Origin: Telopea speciosissima
Lineage: Eukaryota; Streptophyta; Magnoliopsida; Proteales; Proteaceae
Assembly: GCF_018873765.1 (NCBI RefSeq)
Contig: NC_057921.1
Span: 24,029,784 to 24,093,783, forward strand
DNA: 64,000 nucleotides
Direction: 5' to 3'
Positions 1 through 10,515 of the stretch are shown in pieces. Made by a program: the position numbers and the translations under genes. Within the stretch, counting starts at the first letter, position 1, and every line of letters begins with the position of its first letter. The notes below the pieces were generated by a model. That model had not been told where the DNA came from. It worked only from the letters and a program-made list of their open reading frames with translations, and searched no databases.

Positions 1-825
1 AAACTGTACTTTTGTATTGCTTAAAAAACACGTCTTTCACTTGAAACATGCCATGGAAGAACTTTTTAACTTTTAATTACTTCTCTTCCATGACCTAACA
101 TATATTTTGGAATTTTGAGGGAAGTGTTACGCAAAGTTATTGTGATTCATTGCAAAAATAATACCTTTAATGTCTTCTAAGTTTAATGATTTGAATTAAT
201 TTTTTGAGAAAAAAAAATGCTGCCTGATCATGTAGCCCCTGTGCCAGACATAGGAGTATGGGAAATTACCATTTTCAACTCAAGGTTGTTATTGTGTATG
301 TTTTAACAAAACTTTGGTTAAGTGATTTGTTATTTCCGCTATGTGACATGTCAGATGGGGTTGAAATTTGGTGGATATGTAGATACCAAGTGTCTCTTAC
401 TCATATGTCAAGTTTTAGACCAAACATAATTGACCGAGTAACAAAACAATGCATTGGAGAAGAAAAAAAATGACAATACCAAAGGGTGCATCGTATGCCA
501 TCATAGTTGTCAAGGCGTCCAACTCCTTGATATGAACTTGAACTAGCAATTAAGTTGGGATATCCCAATCATAATCGTTTTTTTTTTTTTGTTGTACAAC
601 CAGGTCCGGACTCGGTAGATTGGATTCTTGTAAATTGGACCCAAAATCTATGTCAAAAACTCAAGGAGCACTTAGATTATAGTGCAACACTGCCACTTTG
701 AATTTAGAAAACATAGCCCCAATTTGGATTTTAGAGTTGGTTAGTCCGCCAAGTCTCAATTTAATCCATGGATCTGATGATTCATTCAATTCTTAATATA
801 AATATTTTTATATTTTTTTGTTGGG

Positions 826-977
826 AGAAAGAATGCCACCTGGTCGCATCAAATACGCTGCCTTTCCTTCCGGACATAGGCGCACAAAGTTGATCAGGCG
901 TGTGGCAGTCATTTTGTACGCCCCTATGTCAAGAAGCAGAGGCGGCATGCGCTGCATGACCAGGTGGCATTCTCTTT
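826..977. repeat. Short MITE-like hairpin with terminal inverted repeats
   Basis: The left end reads GAATGCCACCTGGTC (831-845). Its reverse complement closes the element near 957-971, each arm being followed outward by a GAAAG-type extension. The interior is about 110 bp, more GC-rich than its flanks, and non-coding. This is the form of a miniature inverted-repeat element. No clear target-site duplication was seen, so the superfamily is unassigned. Confidence 0.6.
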
Positions 978-1128
978 CCACTTTTTTGTTTGTATAATTT
1001 TGTCACCGTCAGTTCTTGGGCTGATTTGATTATGTTGTATCATAAAATAAATGAAGTGTTCCTTAGATTTGTCACATCAATTTTAGTAATACATCTCAAT
1101 CATATGCCTCGGCTTGCAAAAGGGCATT

Positions 1129-1235
1129 CAACTCCTCTAAAACAACCCATCCAACTGTTGAAAGGACTTGGATACATTTTGGGATGCATGTCCAAGTCCT
1201 TCTCGCCGTTGAATAGGTGATTGGAGTTAGAGAAG
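1129..1235. repeat. Palindromic sequence (possible MITE remnant)
   Basis: An inner stem pairs AAGGACTTGGATACAT (from 1162) with ATGCATGTCCAAGTCCTT (to about 1201) around a short loop. An outer, weaker stem pairs the ACTCCTCTAA region (1131) with TTGGAGTTAGAG (1221). Inference only: a decayed foldback element. Confidence 0.4.
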
Positions 1236-1433
1236 ATAATTTTTTCTAATCTCAATGGTTTGAAAGTTTATGGGGGAATTAGGAAAAATTAGCTTTCAGA
1301 CAAATATAAAAGTACTATTATGACAATGAAAAGTTGGCTCCTATGTGGCATATATAACTGATAGAAACAAATTGCAAGGTTTAAAAACTCAAAATTAGGT
1401 ACGGGATTGGTCTCAACGATTCCAAGTATGATT

Positions 1434-1903
1434 TGTGATACACCACATTCTGTGCCCTAATCTTAACCCTACACGTGGCCAATCTTGGAATACAAGCAAG
1501 ATCGAATCAGAAGCATGCCAAAGAATAATCACGCTCACGGCGATTACAGGGGCAGGCCCACTAAGGCAGTTGTATAACCAAATAGGGATCTGACGTGCAC
1601 TTCCACGTGTCCCAAGAATCACCAGATCCCGAGAACTAAGGAGGATGGCAGTTAGAATAGGAGTTTCCTAAATCCATGCTCCCAAAATAGGAAAGGCAAA
1701 AGAGGAGGGATTGCCTCAGATCCTCCCTAACCATTATAAATAAGGAGTCCTAACGCTCATATAAAAAAAGTTCAATAATCAATACAGATTTTCAGTTACT
1801 TCACAGGGCCGACTCTATTTTTCCCAATTTCTTCTGAGCTCTGAATAAATTTGACAGTTGTGTTCTTGGAGAATATCTCTCTAGCAGATTTCTTCGCACA
1901 ACA
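1434..1903 (+). repeat. 5' LTR of Tat/Retand-like Ty3 element (single copy in window)
   Basis: The segment starts TGTGATAC and ends CACAACA just before a retrotransposon primer-binding region, 51 bases ahead of a gag start. It has a TATAAATA box at 1735-1742 after a pyrimidine/purine-rich stretch. The right border is fixed by the primer-binding site. The left border is a guess from the TG dinucleotide, because no second copy exists in the window to align with. Confidence 0.55.
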
Positions 1904-1906
1904 GTT

Positions 1907-1922
1907 TGGCTCCGTCTGTGGG
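1907..1922 (+). other. Primer-binding site region of the Tat/Retand-like element
   Basis: TGGCTCCGTCTGTGGG follows the LTR end after three bases. It resembles the TGGCGCCGTCTGTGGG-type sequence commonly seen downstream of the 5' LTR in this group of plant Ty3 elements. The priming tRNA is not assigned here. Confidence 0.55.
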
Positions 1923-1954
1923 AATTCGGAGAAAAAACCTGCGGAGATCCCACC

Positions 1955-2282
1955 ATGACCAACACCAGAAATCAATCTAGGGCCACCAGAGCTGCCACTG
2001 CCGCCGCGATCTCAGCGGCTATTGCTCCCCCGGCACCCCCTCCTGCCATTCAAGGGGAAATATTGGCTCCTCCCGTTGTCTCACGTCAGGGGGTCGAGGA
2101 TCCTATTCCAAAAGATAATGGATTACCACGTCAGGAGGGGTCTCATTCTAGTTTACCGGCGGATCCACCAAGGTACGTGATGGTGGAACAGTTCGACACA
2201 ATGCAGACCCGCTGGGAAGATAAGATGGAGCAGATGATGGAGATGTAGCGTGACCTCTTATAGGGGATCCCCATACCCCCAC
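1955..2282 (+). pseudogene. gag N-terminal part, Tat/Retand-like Ty3 element
   Basis: Opens MTNTRNQSRATRAATAAA, a typical basic, Ala/Pro-rich start for the Gag of this group, and lies directly behind the LTR and primer-binding region. After 97 codons a TAG is met, then another TAG a few codons later. At 2283 the reading frame is cut by the Athila-like element. It resumes at 9067 in the same frame if that element and one copy of its 5-bp duplication are ignored. Gag forms the particle that packages the element RNA. This copy is dead because of its stops and the 6.8-kb insertion. Confidence 0.75.
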
Positions 2283-4069
2283 TGATGAGCACATTTATGT
2301 GTGAAATCTTAGGGCATAAAACATATATTTTACCACATTGGACAGAGTTACTCGGTGCTTTCTTGTGCTTTTCAGGTTTTAGGAGAATTCTTGTGAAAAT
2401 GGAGGAGATGATGCTAAGGAAATGTTTTTAAGCTGTTTAGAGGTGTTAATGGCTTGGATGCGTAGCCCATCGAGTCAGCTTCGCAACGGTTCAAACGGTA
2501 CTTGATTCCGAGTTGAAACGAAGAAGTTACGGCCGTTTCCATAACAAAGTGCGAAAATGGTCTGTAGGGGTTTATTTGTAATTATTGACAGTCGGACAGG
2601 GACAAAATGAAGCAACAGTTTAGATGCCAGGAGTCTTAACGCAATAACCAGAAGTTATATTTCTTGTACCCGAAAGATTCCATTTGGAGGGCTCTGGACA
2701 GTCCAACTTCAACTTGAGATATCTTGGGCTCCCGAACTCCAAATTGGACGAAATTTGGGTCTATTTTGGGTGATTTTTCGCAATGAACACAATGGTGAGG
2801 CCTATATAAGCACCCCATGCTCCACGTTTTCTGAAGGACAGAATGGGTATTTTATTTATTCTTGAAGGAATCCTAGTCATCACCCTTACTCTCTCTCTCC
2901 TCCAACTTCTCAAGGGCACTTCTGGAATTCTACTTGGGATAGATTTATTTTGAAAGATATTCTCTCACCTATGGAAAGTTGAAAAATCAAAGATGCTTTG
3001 ATTTTATTGCTTGGAGAAGATATCTACAAAGAAAATGAAGCACTTGTTAGAATTGGAAGTTTACTTTTCTAGAAATAGAAGGTCTATTTAAACAATCTTC
3101 TCTTCTTCTTCTTTCTATTTTTTTCTTTTTTCTTAGGATTCAAGGCATTGTAAAAGAGGAAGGAGAAGAGAATATTCTCTTTTCTTAGGGAATATTTCTC
3201 CTACACTTCCCTCTTCTCTCTTCTCCTCTCTTCCCCTTATAAATACCCCTTGCCCTCTGGGTTGTAAGAAGTTAGTTTTTTTTAATTTAGTTTTTAGTTA
3301 GTTTCTAGTTCAATTTTAATTCAGTTTTTAGTGTAATTTTTAGCTCATTCACTTAGTGAAATTTCTTCTCTTCTTCTCCTTCTAATTTGTGATTTTTGGC
3401 TTTTCTAAGTTCTAGTTTGCTTTTATAATTTTTAGTTAATGCTTATAATAGGTTTAGTTTATGCTTTAATTTCAATTTAAGTCTTCAATTGGGTTGTAAT
3501 TTCTTAATTCTAGTTTAGGTTTTAAGTCTTCTAGTCTAAGTTCTTAAGTTGATGACAAGACTTGAAGATTTAGAAGAGGAGGCCATGGTAAGTTTATGCA
3601 AGTATTCAAGCTTTTCATTTACATTCATGCAAGCACATCCAGGTTTTACTATCTAAACTCTCAATCTCATTCTCCATCTCCTCTATCTCTCTCTATCTTC
3701 TTCTTCTTCCCCCTCTATTTCTTTTATTTTAATTTTATATGGTTGTGGTTTATGGATGCATTTTTATTCCCTTATTTCTTTTTATGTGGTTAGTATGTGT
3801 GGCTGCATTTTTATTCCTTTCAATTCGCTTTAATTTGATAGGTTAGATGCTCATGTGTTAGGACGCCGATTTAATCCCTTAATTTTGTTAGATGCTTATG
3901 AGTTAGGATGCATTGATTTTCGTTAGTTTAATTAGTTTAATTTAACACTTTAATTTGGTTCATTTTGCATTACTTTTAAGTTAGTTAAATAGAGTGGCGT
4001 ATATCTCCTCGTGTTCGACCCGTAGCTACGATTGACCCGTACGCTTGCGGTTTTATTTTAACTCAAACA
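2283..4069 (+). repeat. 5' LTR of Athila-like element
   Basis: 1787 bp, TG...CA ends. It contains a TATAAATA box at 3238-3245 in a pyrimidine-rich region, a likely promoter, and long T/TTTAG-rich stretches toward the 3' end. Short frames inside it recur identically in the 3' copy and are not genes. Confidence 0.9.
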
Positions 4070-4075
4070 AGTTTT

Positions 4076-4093
4076 TGGCGCCGTTGCCGGGGA
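4076..4093 (+). other. Primer-binding site, tRNA-Asp type
   Basis: TGGCGCCGTTGCCGGGGA, six bases after the LTR end, is complementary to the 3' end of plant tRNA-Asp including CCA. This is the primer typical of Athila elements. Confidence 0.9.
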
Positions 4094-4651
4094 GATTATA
4101 GTCCATTTTATTTTTCTGATTTTTAAGTAGTTCGAAGTGTTTTAGTTTATTATTTTCTCTTCTTTTTCTGAAAAAAAAAAAATTAGTTTTTGAAAACCTC
4201 CTCTTGTTTCTCTTCTGTTTCAAATAGTGTGCACCCAATCTAAAGTCCTTCATATGCCCAAACCCAACTAATCTTGGTGCCCCTTGATTCGTTGGGTGGT
4301 TTGGATTGGCATGTGACTTATCTTTGGAGGTGACCACTCTTGATAACAGGAAAGCGACATAGTGAGAGCGTTGGAAACATAAACGTATAGTAGTCCTCCA
4401 CCCTACATCAGAATCCATTTGGAGTCGCCCGTAGGTGGCTCGTGAAGACTATACGGGTTCCCTTGCTGTCAACCTATATGGCAACCTTACAGCTTTGGAA
4501 CCATTGTTTCGATTTCTGAGGGATAGATGCACTATCTACCTTGGGCTCCCTCTTGTTTTTAGTATTTTTTTTTTCTAATCTTTTATTTTTCTTAAAATTT
4601 TTTTTATTTTATGGGAGACCTCAATTTGGGATAGGTGGTTAGTTTAGAATT

Positions 4652-6112
4652 ATGGGAGATACACTTCCAAATAAGACTTTGGGGGAAAGATGGACCTATG
4701 CTAAGGCAACCATGATTTTGGAGGAAATGTTTAAACAGGTTAGGGAAGCCAAAAGTAGTGAGATAGAGAATAATTTTGCACCACCCCAGTACAATTTTGC
4801 TCCCCAACCCAACTATGGGCTTTCAAAAAATTTTGATTGGTTACATCCCCAAACAATCCATGTTATGGAAGGATGCCCTAATCTGTATGGGGGTAACTAT
4901 GGTGATGAGAATGTGAGTCTTCAATTTCAATACAATTCTTTTGGCACTTACAATTAGGGGTGGAGTGATCATCCCGATTTCTTGTGGGATCAATGGAATA
5001 ACCAAGCTGGACCACCCAATTTCCAATATCATGGTCAGTTTGGTCCTCCAATGCCCAACCCTCCATTAAATCTTAACGGACCACCTCTCCTTGAACCATA
5101 TCACCAACCCCTTGAGTTTCAAAACATGGGTGAGGAGGCCAGACTGAATGAGCTTGAGAAATACATAGACCTTCTCACAACAAGCCAAAATACCATGGAG
5201 AAGCAACTCTATCAACTGATAACCATGGTACAAGAGGGGGGAACGGGTACATTACTTAGTCAGCTTGAACCACCCCATCCCCAGTTTAATGATATTGAAA
5301 GTCCACCACCCCAGTTTGAGGTTAATGAGAGTCATTCCCAACAAGCTGCTTTTCATGATGATTTATTTGTTGAGATTGAGTCTCCTCAGGATATTAGTGA
5401 AGCGAGATTTGATGAGCTACCTGGGGAAGTCCAACTTTTTCCTGAAATTTCTGATTTTAGTGAGCCTAGTGTTTTTATTGATTTAGAATCAGATTTTCAT
5501 GATAACATAGAAACCCAGGAAATTCGATCTCCCCCTCTCTCTTTGGAAAACCCGGATAATGGTCATTTTGAGGATTCCATTGTCCCGTTTGTTGATTTGT
5601 CCAAACTTCCTAGGTTTGATGATTTTATTGAGGAGGACAATGTTAGTCAAGATGCGTTTCAAGCATATTTCCATGATCCTTATTTAGCAAACCAAGTTCT
5701 GCAAAGAGCGGATAGTTTTATTGCTAGGATTGATTTGAGTAAACCTCCCATTTTTGATGATTATGTTGATGAGGTTATTCATAATCCTTTTTATGCTTAT
5801 TGTGATCCATTCTTGGTTGATTTTTACAATAATGACATGTGTTCTACATTGCAAACGGGAGAGAATGGGAGGATTTATGGCCTGAGTTTTAATGCCTTCA
5901 TTTTCCACTATCCCATGAGGATAGATTTTTCTATTAGATATTTCTCAGTTGTGCTTAACTTCCATATTATTTCTCGTTTTACTAAAATTCATGGTCAAGT
6001 GTTTTCTGGGTCTGAAACTATTTCTCCATTTACTGGCCATGGATTGAGATTTCTGTTGCTGCTCCTAGCACTTTTTATAGAGCTCATGACTCTTCATGAT
6101 CCTCGTTGTTGA
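4652..6112 (+). pseudogene. Athila-like element internal ORF (gag tail plus acidic protein)
   Basis: A single frame of about 486 codons broken by one TAG at 4955-4957. The stop falls inside a motif that in Athila Gag usually reads TYNPGW; here it is TYN-stop-GWSDHPDF. The region before it is Asn/Gln/Pro-rich (NFAPPQYNFAPQPN). After it come a Pro-rich patch (GPPMPNPP), a predicted coiled segment near LNELEKYIDLLTTSQNTMEK, and a long acidic tract. The motif DLSKLPRFDDF / DLSKPPIFDDY occurs twice, about 50 residues apart. The C-terminus has a short hydrophobic stretch (LRFLLLLLALFIEL). Most of Gag, including the capsid core, and all of Pol are absent. The function of the acidic part is unknown; it is not a recognised domain. 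Confidence 0.65.
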
Positions 6113-7278
6113 TTATATCCGGTAAGCCCCTTCATCTCCTCCCATGTCCTTATGTTTTTTCTTTTATGCATGCATTGAGGACACTGCATGAATTAAGTGT
6201 GGGGGGTATGTTGGGCTTAATTGGTGAATTTTGATTTGGCAATAGTTTGGTTTTGTGTATATGTCTCTTTGATTGCAAAACGAGAGAGAGAGAGGAAATT
6301 AGGTGTCCTAGCATGCGAAATAATAAAAATCCCTTTTCAAGGATGGTAATTGGTTTGTATCCGGTGAGAGGGATTGAATTGGAAAATATGAACGTTATTT
6401 CATTTGATGGCTAGATTCCTCTATGTGTTTTATGGATCCTTTGATCTTTTGGCTAGTAGTTGAGAACAATTTGTTTGTGGCAAGGCAAGGCATGAAGGTG
6501 GAAGTGAATGAAAAAAAAAAGAAAAAGAAAAAAAAATAAGGAACAGAAAAGAAAGTGGAATTCCTTAGGACTAGACAGGGCACTGTGCCTCATGAAGCAG
6601 GGTGACTTGATCGAAATTCCTTGGAAGGAAACCCAAAAAAAAAAAACTCTTGCATCAATGTCTCAATGTCCTATGGATATATGCAAAAAGCGAAGCTACC
6701 AAGTATTTGGGTGTCTGGTGTATGCTCCACCATGTCATTCAGAGAATAGTAGTGGAGTAGAAATAGAGTTTGTGGTTGAGAAAGAAAAAAACTTTTGCCT
6801 TAATGCCTGAAAAAAAAAAAAGTATGGTCAACAATACTCAATGCTTAAGTCTTTGGTTCCATCGATGCTATGGGGGGTTTACTTGAAGGTGAGTAGTGTT
6901 CAGAAAATATGGGGAGATCCCTTGAACTTGATGCATGCTTGTTACTTGAATTGATGTGGGGTGATAAAATTCAAGTGTGGGGGAACCTTTGGCTCCTTGA
7001 TATTTAGTTGAACACTTTTTGGGATTATGTGCACTGTCCTACTTATGCCATGATTAAAATTTGCAGCATTCATTTACAATTGAATTTTGGGTGTATATTC
7101 ACTGCAAACACCCATGAGACAAAACTCATCCACTAGGGGTAACCTAGGGGTTTAAAGGCTTGTTGCACATGCTAAGTGCAACCGTGATTCCTACAAAAGT
7201 GATTTAGGATTTTTACATTCTAGGTTAGTTTTTCTTTTGTTTACTTGAGGACAAGTAACGTTCAAGTGTGGGGGAATC
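6113..7278 (+). other. Non-coding 3' part of the Athila-like interior with three PPT-like motifs
   Basis: The sequence AAGTGTGGGGG occurs three times, near 6196, 6974 and 7264. The last, directly before the 3' LTR, is the functional polypurine-tract position. The first follows a GAGGACACTGCATG stretch and the last a GAGGACAAGTAACG stretch, so the copies look like duplicated 3' ends. A-rich runs and GAGAGA repeats fill the rest. No gene is supported. Confidence 0.6.
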
Positions 7279-9061
7279 TGATGAGCACATTTATGTGTGA
7301 AATCTTAGGGCATAAAACATATATTTTACCACATTGGACAGAGTTACTCGGTGCTTTCTTGTGCTTTTCAGGTTTTAGGTGAATTCTTGTGAAAATGGAG
7401 GAGATGATGTTAAGGAAATATTTTTAAGCTGTTTAGAGGTGTTAATGGCTTGGATGGGTAGCCCATCGAGTCAGCTTCGCAACGGTTCAAACGGCACTTG
7501 ATTCCGAGTTGAAACGAAGAAGTTACGGCCGTTTCCATAACAAAGTGCGAAAATGGTCTATAGGGGTTTATTTGTAATTATTGACAGTCGGACAGGGACA
7601 AAATGAAGCAAAAGTTCGGATGCCAGGAGTCTTAACGCAATAACCAGAAGTTATATTTCTTGTACCCGAAAGATTCCATTTGGAGGGCTCTGGACAGTCC
7701 AACTTCAACTTGAGATATCTTGGGCTCCCGAACTCCAAATTGGACGAAATTTGGGTCTATTTTGGGTGATTTTTCGCAATGAACACAATGGTGAGGCCTA
7801 TATAAGCACCCCATGCTCTACGTTTTCTGAAGGACAGAATGGGTATTTTATTTATTCTTGAAGGAATCCTAGTCATCACCCTTACTCTCTCTCTCCTCCA
7901 ACTTCTCAAGGGCACTTCTGGAATTCTACTTGGGATAGATTTATTTTGAAAGATATTCTCTCACCTATGGAAAGTTGAAAAATCAAAGATGCTTTGATTT
8001 TATTGCTTAGAGAAGATATCTACAAAGAAAATGAAGACTTGTTAGAATTGGAAGTTTACTTTTCTAGAAATAGAAGGTCTATTTAAACAATCTTCTCTCT
8101 TCTTCTTTCTATTTTTTTCTTTTTCTTAGGATTCAAGGCATTGTAAAGAGGAAGGAGAAGAGAATATCTCTCTTTTCTTAGGAATATTTCTCCTACACTT
8201 CCCTCTTCTCTCTTCTCCTCTCTTCCCCTTATAAATACCCCTTGCCCTCTGGGTTGTAAGAAGTTAGTTTTTTTTAGTTTAGTTTTTAGTTAGTTTCTAG
8301 TTCAATTTTAATTCAGTTTTTAGTGTAATTTTTAGCTCATTCACTTAGTGAAATTTCTTCTCTTCTTCTCCTTCTAATTTGTGATTTTTGGCTTTTCTAA
8401 GTTCTAGTTTGCTTTTATAATTTTTAGTTAATGCTTATAATAGGTTTAGTTTATGCTTTAATTTCAATTTAAGTCTTCAATTGGGTTGTAATTTCTTAAT
8501 TCTAGTTTAGGTTTTAAGTCTTCTAGTCTAAGTTCTTAAGTTGATGACAAGACTTGAAGATTTAGAAGAGGAGGCCATGGTAAGTTTATGCAAGTATTCA
8601 AGCTTTTCATTTACATTCATGCAAGCACATCCAGGTTTTACTATCTAAACTCTCAATCTCATTCTCCATCTCCTCTATCTCTCTCTATCTTCTTCTTCTT
8701 CCCCCTCTATTTCTTTTATTTTAATTTTATATGGTTGTGGTTTATGGATGCATTTTTATTCCCTTATTTCTTTTTATGTGGTTAGTATGTGTGGCTGCAT
8801 TTTTATTCCTTTCAATTCGCTTTAGTTTGATAGGTTAGATGCTCATGTGTTAGGACGCCGATTTAATCCCTTAATTTTGTTAGATGCTTATGTGTTAGGA
8901 TGCATTGATTTTCGTTAGTTTAATTAGTTTAATTTAACACTTTAATTTGGTTCATTTTGCATTACTTTTAAGTTAGTTAAATAGAGTGGCGTATATCTCC
9001 TCGTGTTCGACCCGTAGCTACGATTGACCCGTACGCTTGCGGTTTTATTTTAACTCAAACA
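7279..9061 (+). repeat. 3' LTR of Athila-like element
   Basis: 1783 bp, same ends as the 5' copy, with the TATAAATA box at 8230-8237. It is followed immediately by CCCAC, the second half of the target-site duplication. Differences from the 5' LTR are a few scattered substitutions and 1-2 base slippage indels in pyrimidine or purine runs. Confidence 0.9.
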
Positions 9062-9066
9062 CCCAC

Positions 9067-10515
9067 CTCCTCCGTAGGACGGCGAAAGATCTCCATCTCT
9101 GGGCCACAGTGAAAACCACAGCAATGCTAACAACACTCGATGGAGAAACAAGGAGGCGCAGCAGAATGCCAAGAATCAAGATTCTCAGATGACCAAAGTT
9201 GAACAGGCCTTGAACAAAAAAGTCTTGGAACTCCAAGATCAGATCCAAGAATTCATACGGGGAAAGAACCAAGCCCCTAATCATAACTTTCACTTTACTA
9301 CTGATCTGGCGTTCACCGACGAGGTACGGTTTGAACCTCTTCCAAAGGGGTTCAAGGTGCCGACCATAGAACAATATGCAGGCACCTCAGATCCGGAGGA
9401 CCACTTGGAGACCATTAAGTCCTTACTGTTCTTTCAGGGTGCCTCTGACGCGATCATGTGCAGGGCTTTTCCTTCCACTCTGAAAGGAGCGGCAAGACAG
9501 TGGTTCTCACGACTCCCCCCCCAGTTCTCTTTCCAAATTTACCGATCTGGGGAGGGCCTTCTTGGCCCACTTTGTGAGCAGTAGAGTTCACAAGAAGACC
9601 GCCGCCAATCTGCTAGCCATAAAGCAGCGCCCCGATGAGTCGATCAGAGGCTTTTTGATGAGATTCAATAAAGAAGCCTTGGAAGTACGCAACTTGGACC
9701 AGATGGTGAAATTTCAGGCATTGCGCAACAGCATTCATGACGTCAAGTTAAAAAAGTCCTTGATCATGGATGAACCGGGGGATATGTACAAGCTATTCTC
9801 ACGCTGTGAGAAATATATCAATTTGGCCAAAGTTCTTGCAGCAGAGAAGGAATATAAACCCGAGAAGAAGGCCCAAGAAAAGAAAGATGAGTCCGTTCGT
9901 GAGGCTGGTTCGAAGCGCAGCCAAGATGACAAAGACAACAGAAGAAAGAAGGATGAAAGAAAGGCCTGGGTTCCCAGAACCACAGATCAAGAGTCAGAAC
10001 CAGACTATACAACCCTTACTCACACCCGAGCGCATATCTTGAATGAAATAAAGGACCAGGTGGCCCTGCGCTGGCCCGCCAAGATGGTGAAACCAGCACA
10101 TGAACTTAGTAAGAATAAATACTAACGGTTTCACCAGGACCATGGCCATGACACTGAAGAATGCCGACAACTGAAGGATGAGATTGAAGCCCTTATTCAG
10201 AGGGGACGCCTGGGAAGGTTCATTAAGAAGGAGGGAAGTGATAGAAGACCAGATTCTAGGGCTCGGGAGCCTGAGGGAAGGCAGAGATTGCCTGCCAAGG
10301 CCGATAAGGAAGAACCACCTCGAGGTAAGCCACATGCTGAGAATGCACCTTTAAGAGAGATAACCACCATATATGGAGGACTGGGCATGGGGGGAGAAAC
10401 TTCTAACTCTCAAAAAAATCATGCTCGGAATGTGCTTCAAACCGAGATATTCGATAAAAGAAGGAGGATGGATCAGCCCATAACCTTTTCTGATGAGGAT
10501 TTAGCAAACATCTAA
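9067..10515 (+). pseudogene. gag remainder (capsid and nucleocapsid), Tat/Retand-like Ty3 element
   Basis: Continues the frame begun at 1955. The capsid part is recognisable from the phrases LPKGFKVPTIEQYAGTSDP, HLETIKSLLFFQG, KGAARQWFSRLPP and KQRPDESIRGFLMRFNKEAL, characteristic of the retrotransposon Gag domain. A frameshift lies near 9538, where the text changes frame. A Lys/Glu-rich linker follows, then a zinc-knuckle-like RFHQDHGHDTEEC stretch just after a TAA at 10123-10125. The Cys expected before it is the stop position. Another TAA at 10513-10515 separates this part from protease. It is decayed and non-functional. Confidence 0.8.

Larger units (their letters stand above)
1..1433. 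other. Intergenic AT-rich DNA
   Basis: No supported gene. The open frames here are short, have no recognisable domain and sit in AT-rich sequence. Two small palindromic elements are listed separately. A decayed one-ended relative of the 826-977 hairpin may lie near 216-256, sharing a GACATAGG core and an ATGCYRCCTG-like start. Confidence 0.6.
2283..9061 (+). mobile_element. Athila-like non-autonomous LTR retrotransposon, complete, TSD CCCAC
   Basis: Two long direct repeats (1787 and 1783 bp), each starting TGATGAGCAC and ending AACTCAAACA, bound a 3.2-kb interior. Five bases, CCCAC, are repeated at 2278-2282 and 9062-9066. A primer-binding site complementary to plant tRNA-Asp follows the 5' LTR, and a purine-rich CAAGTGTGGGGGAAT precedes the 3' LTR. 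These features match the Athila group of Ty3 elements. The interior has no protease, reverse transcriptase or integrase, so movement would need an autonomous relative. The LTRs differ by only about 15-20 substitutions plus a few small indels by eye, so the insertion is fairly young. It landed in the gag of an older Ty3 element. Confidence 0.9.

Noticed and set aside
2636..2818. Minus-strand 60-codon frame repeated at 7632-7814
   Set aside because: LTR sequence, no domain, antisense to the element.
3596..3793. Plus-strand frame repeated identically at 8588-8785
   Set aside because: It lies inside both LTRs of the Athila-like element. It is T-rich and hydrophobic by composition, duplicated only because LTRs are duplicated.
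4076..4093. tRNA-Asp-like sequence
   Set aside because: Only the 18-base complement of the tRNA 3' end next to an LTR; a primer-binding site, not a tRNA gene. The same applies to the tRNA-Met-like sites at 29187, 30100 and 38024.
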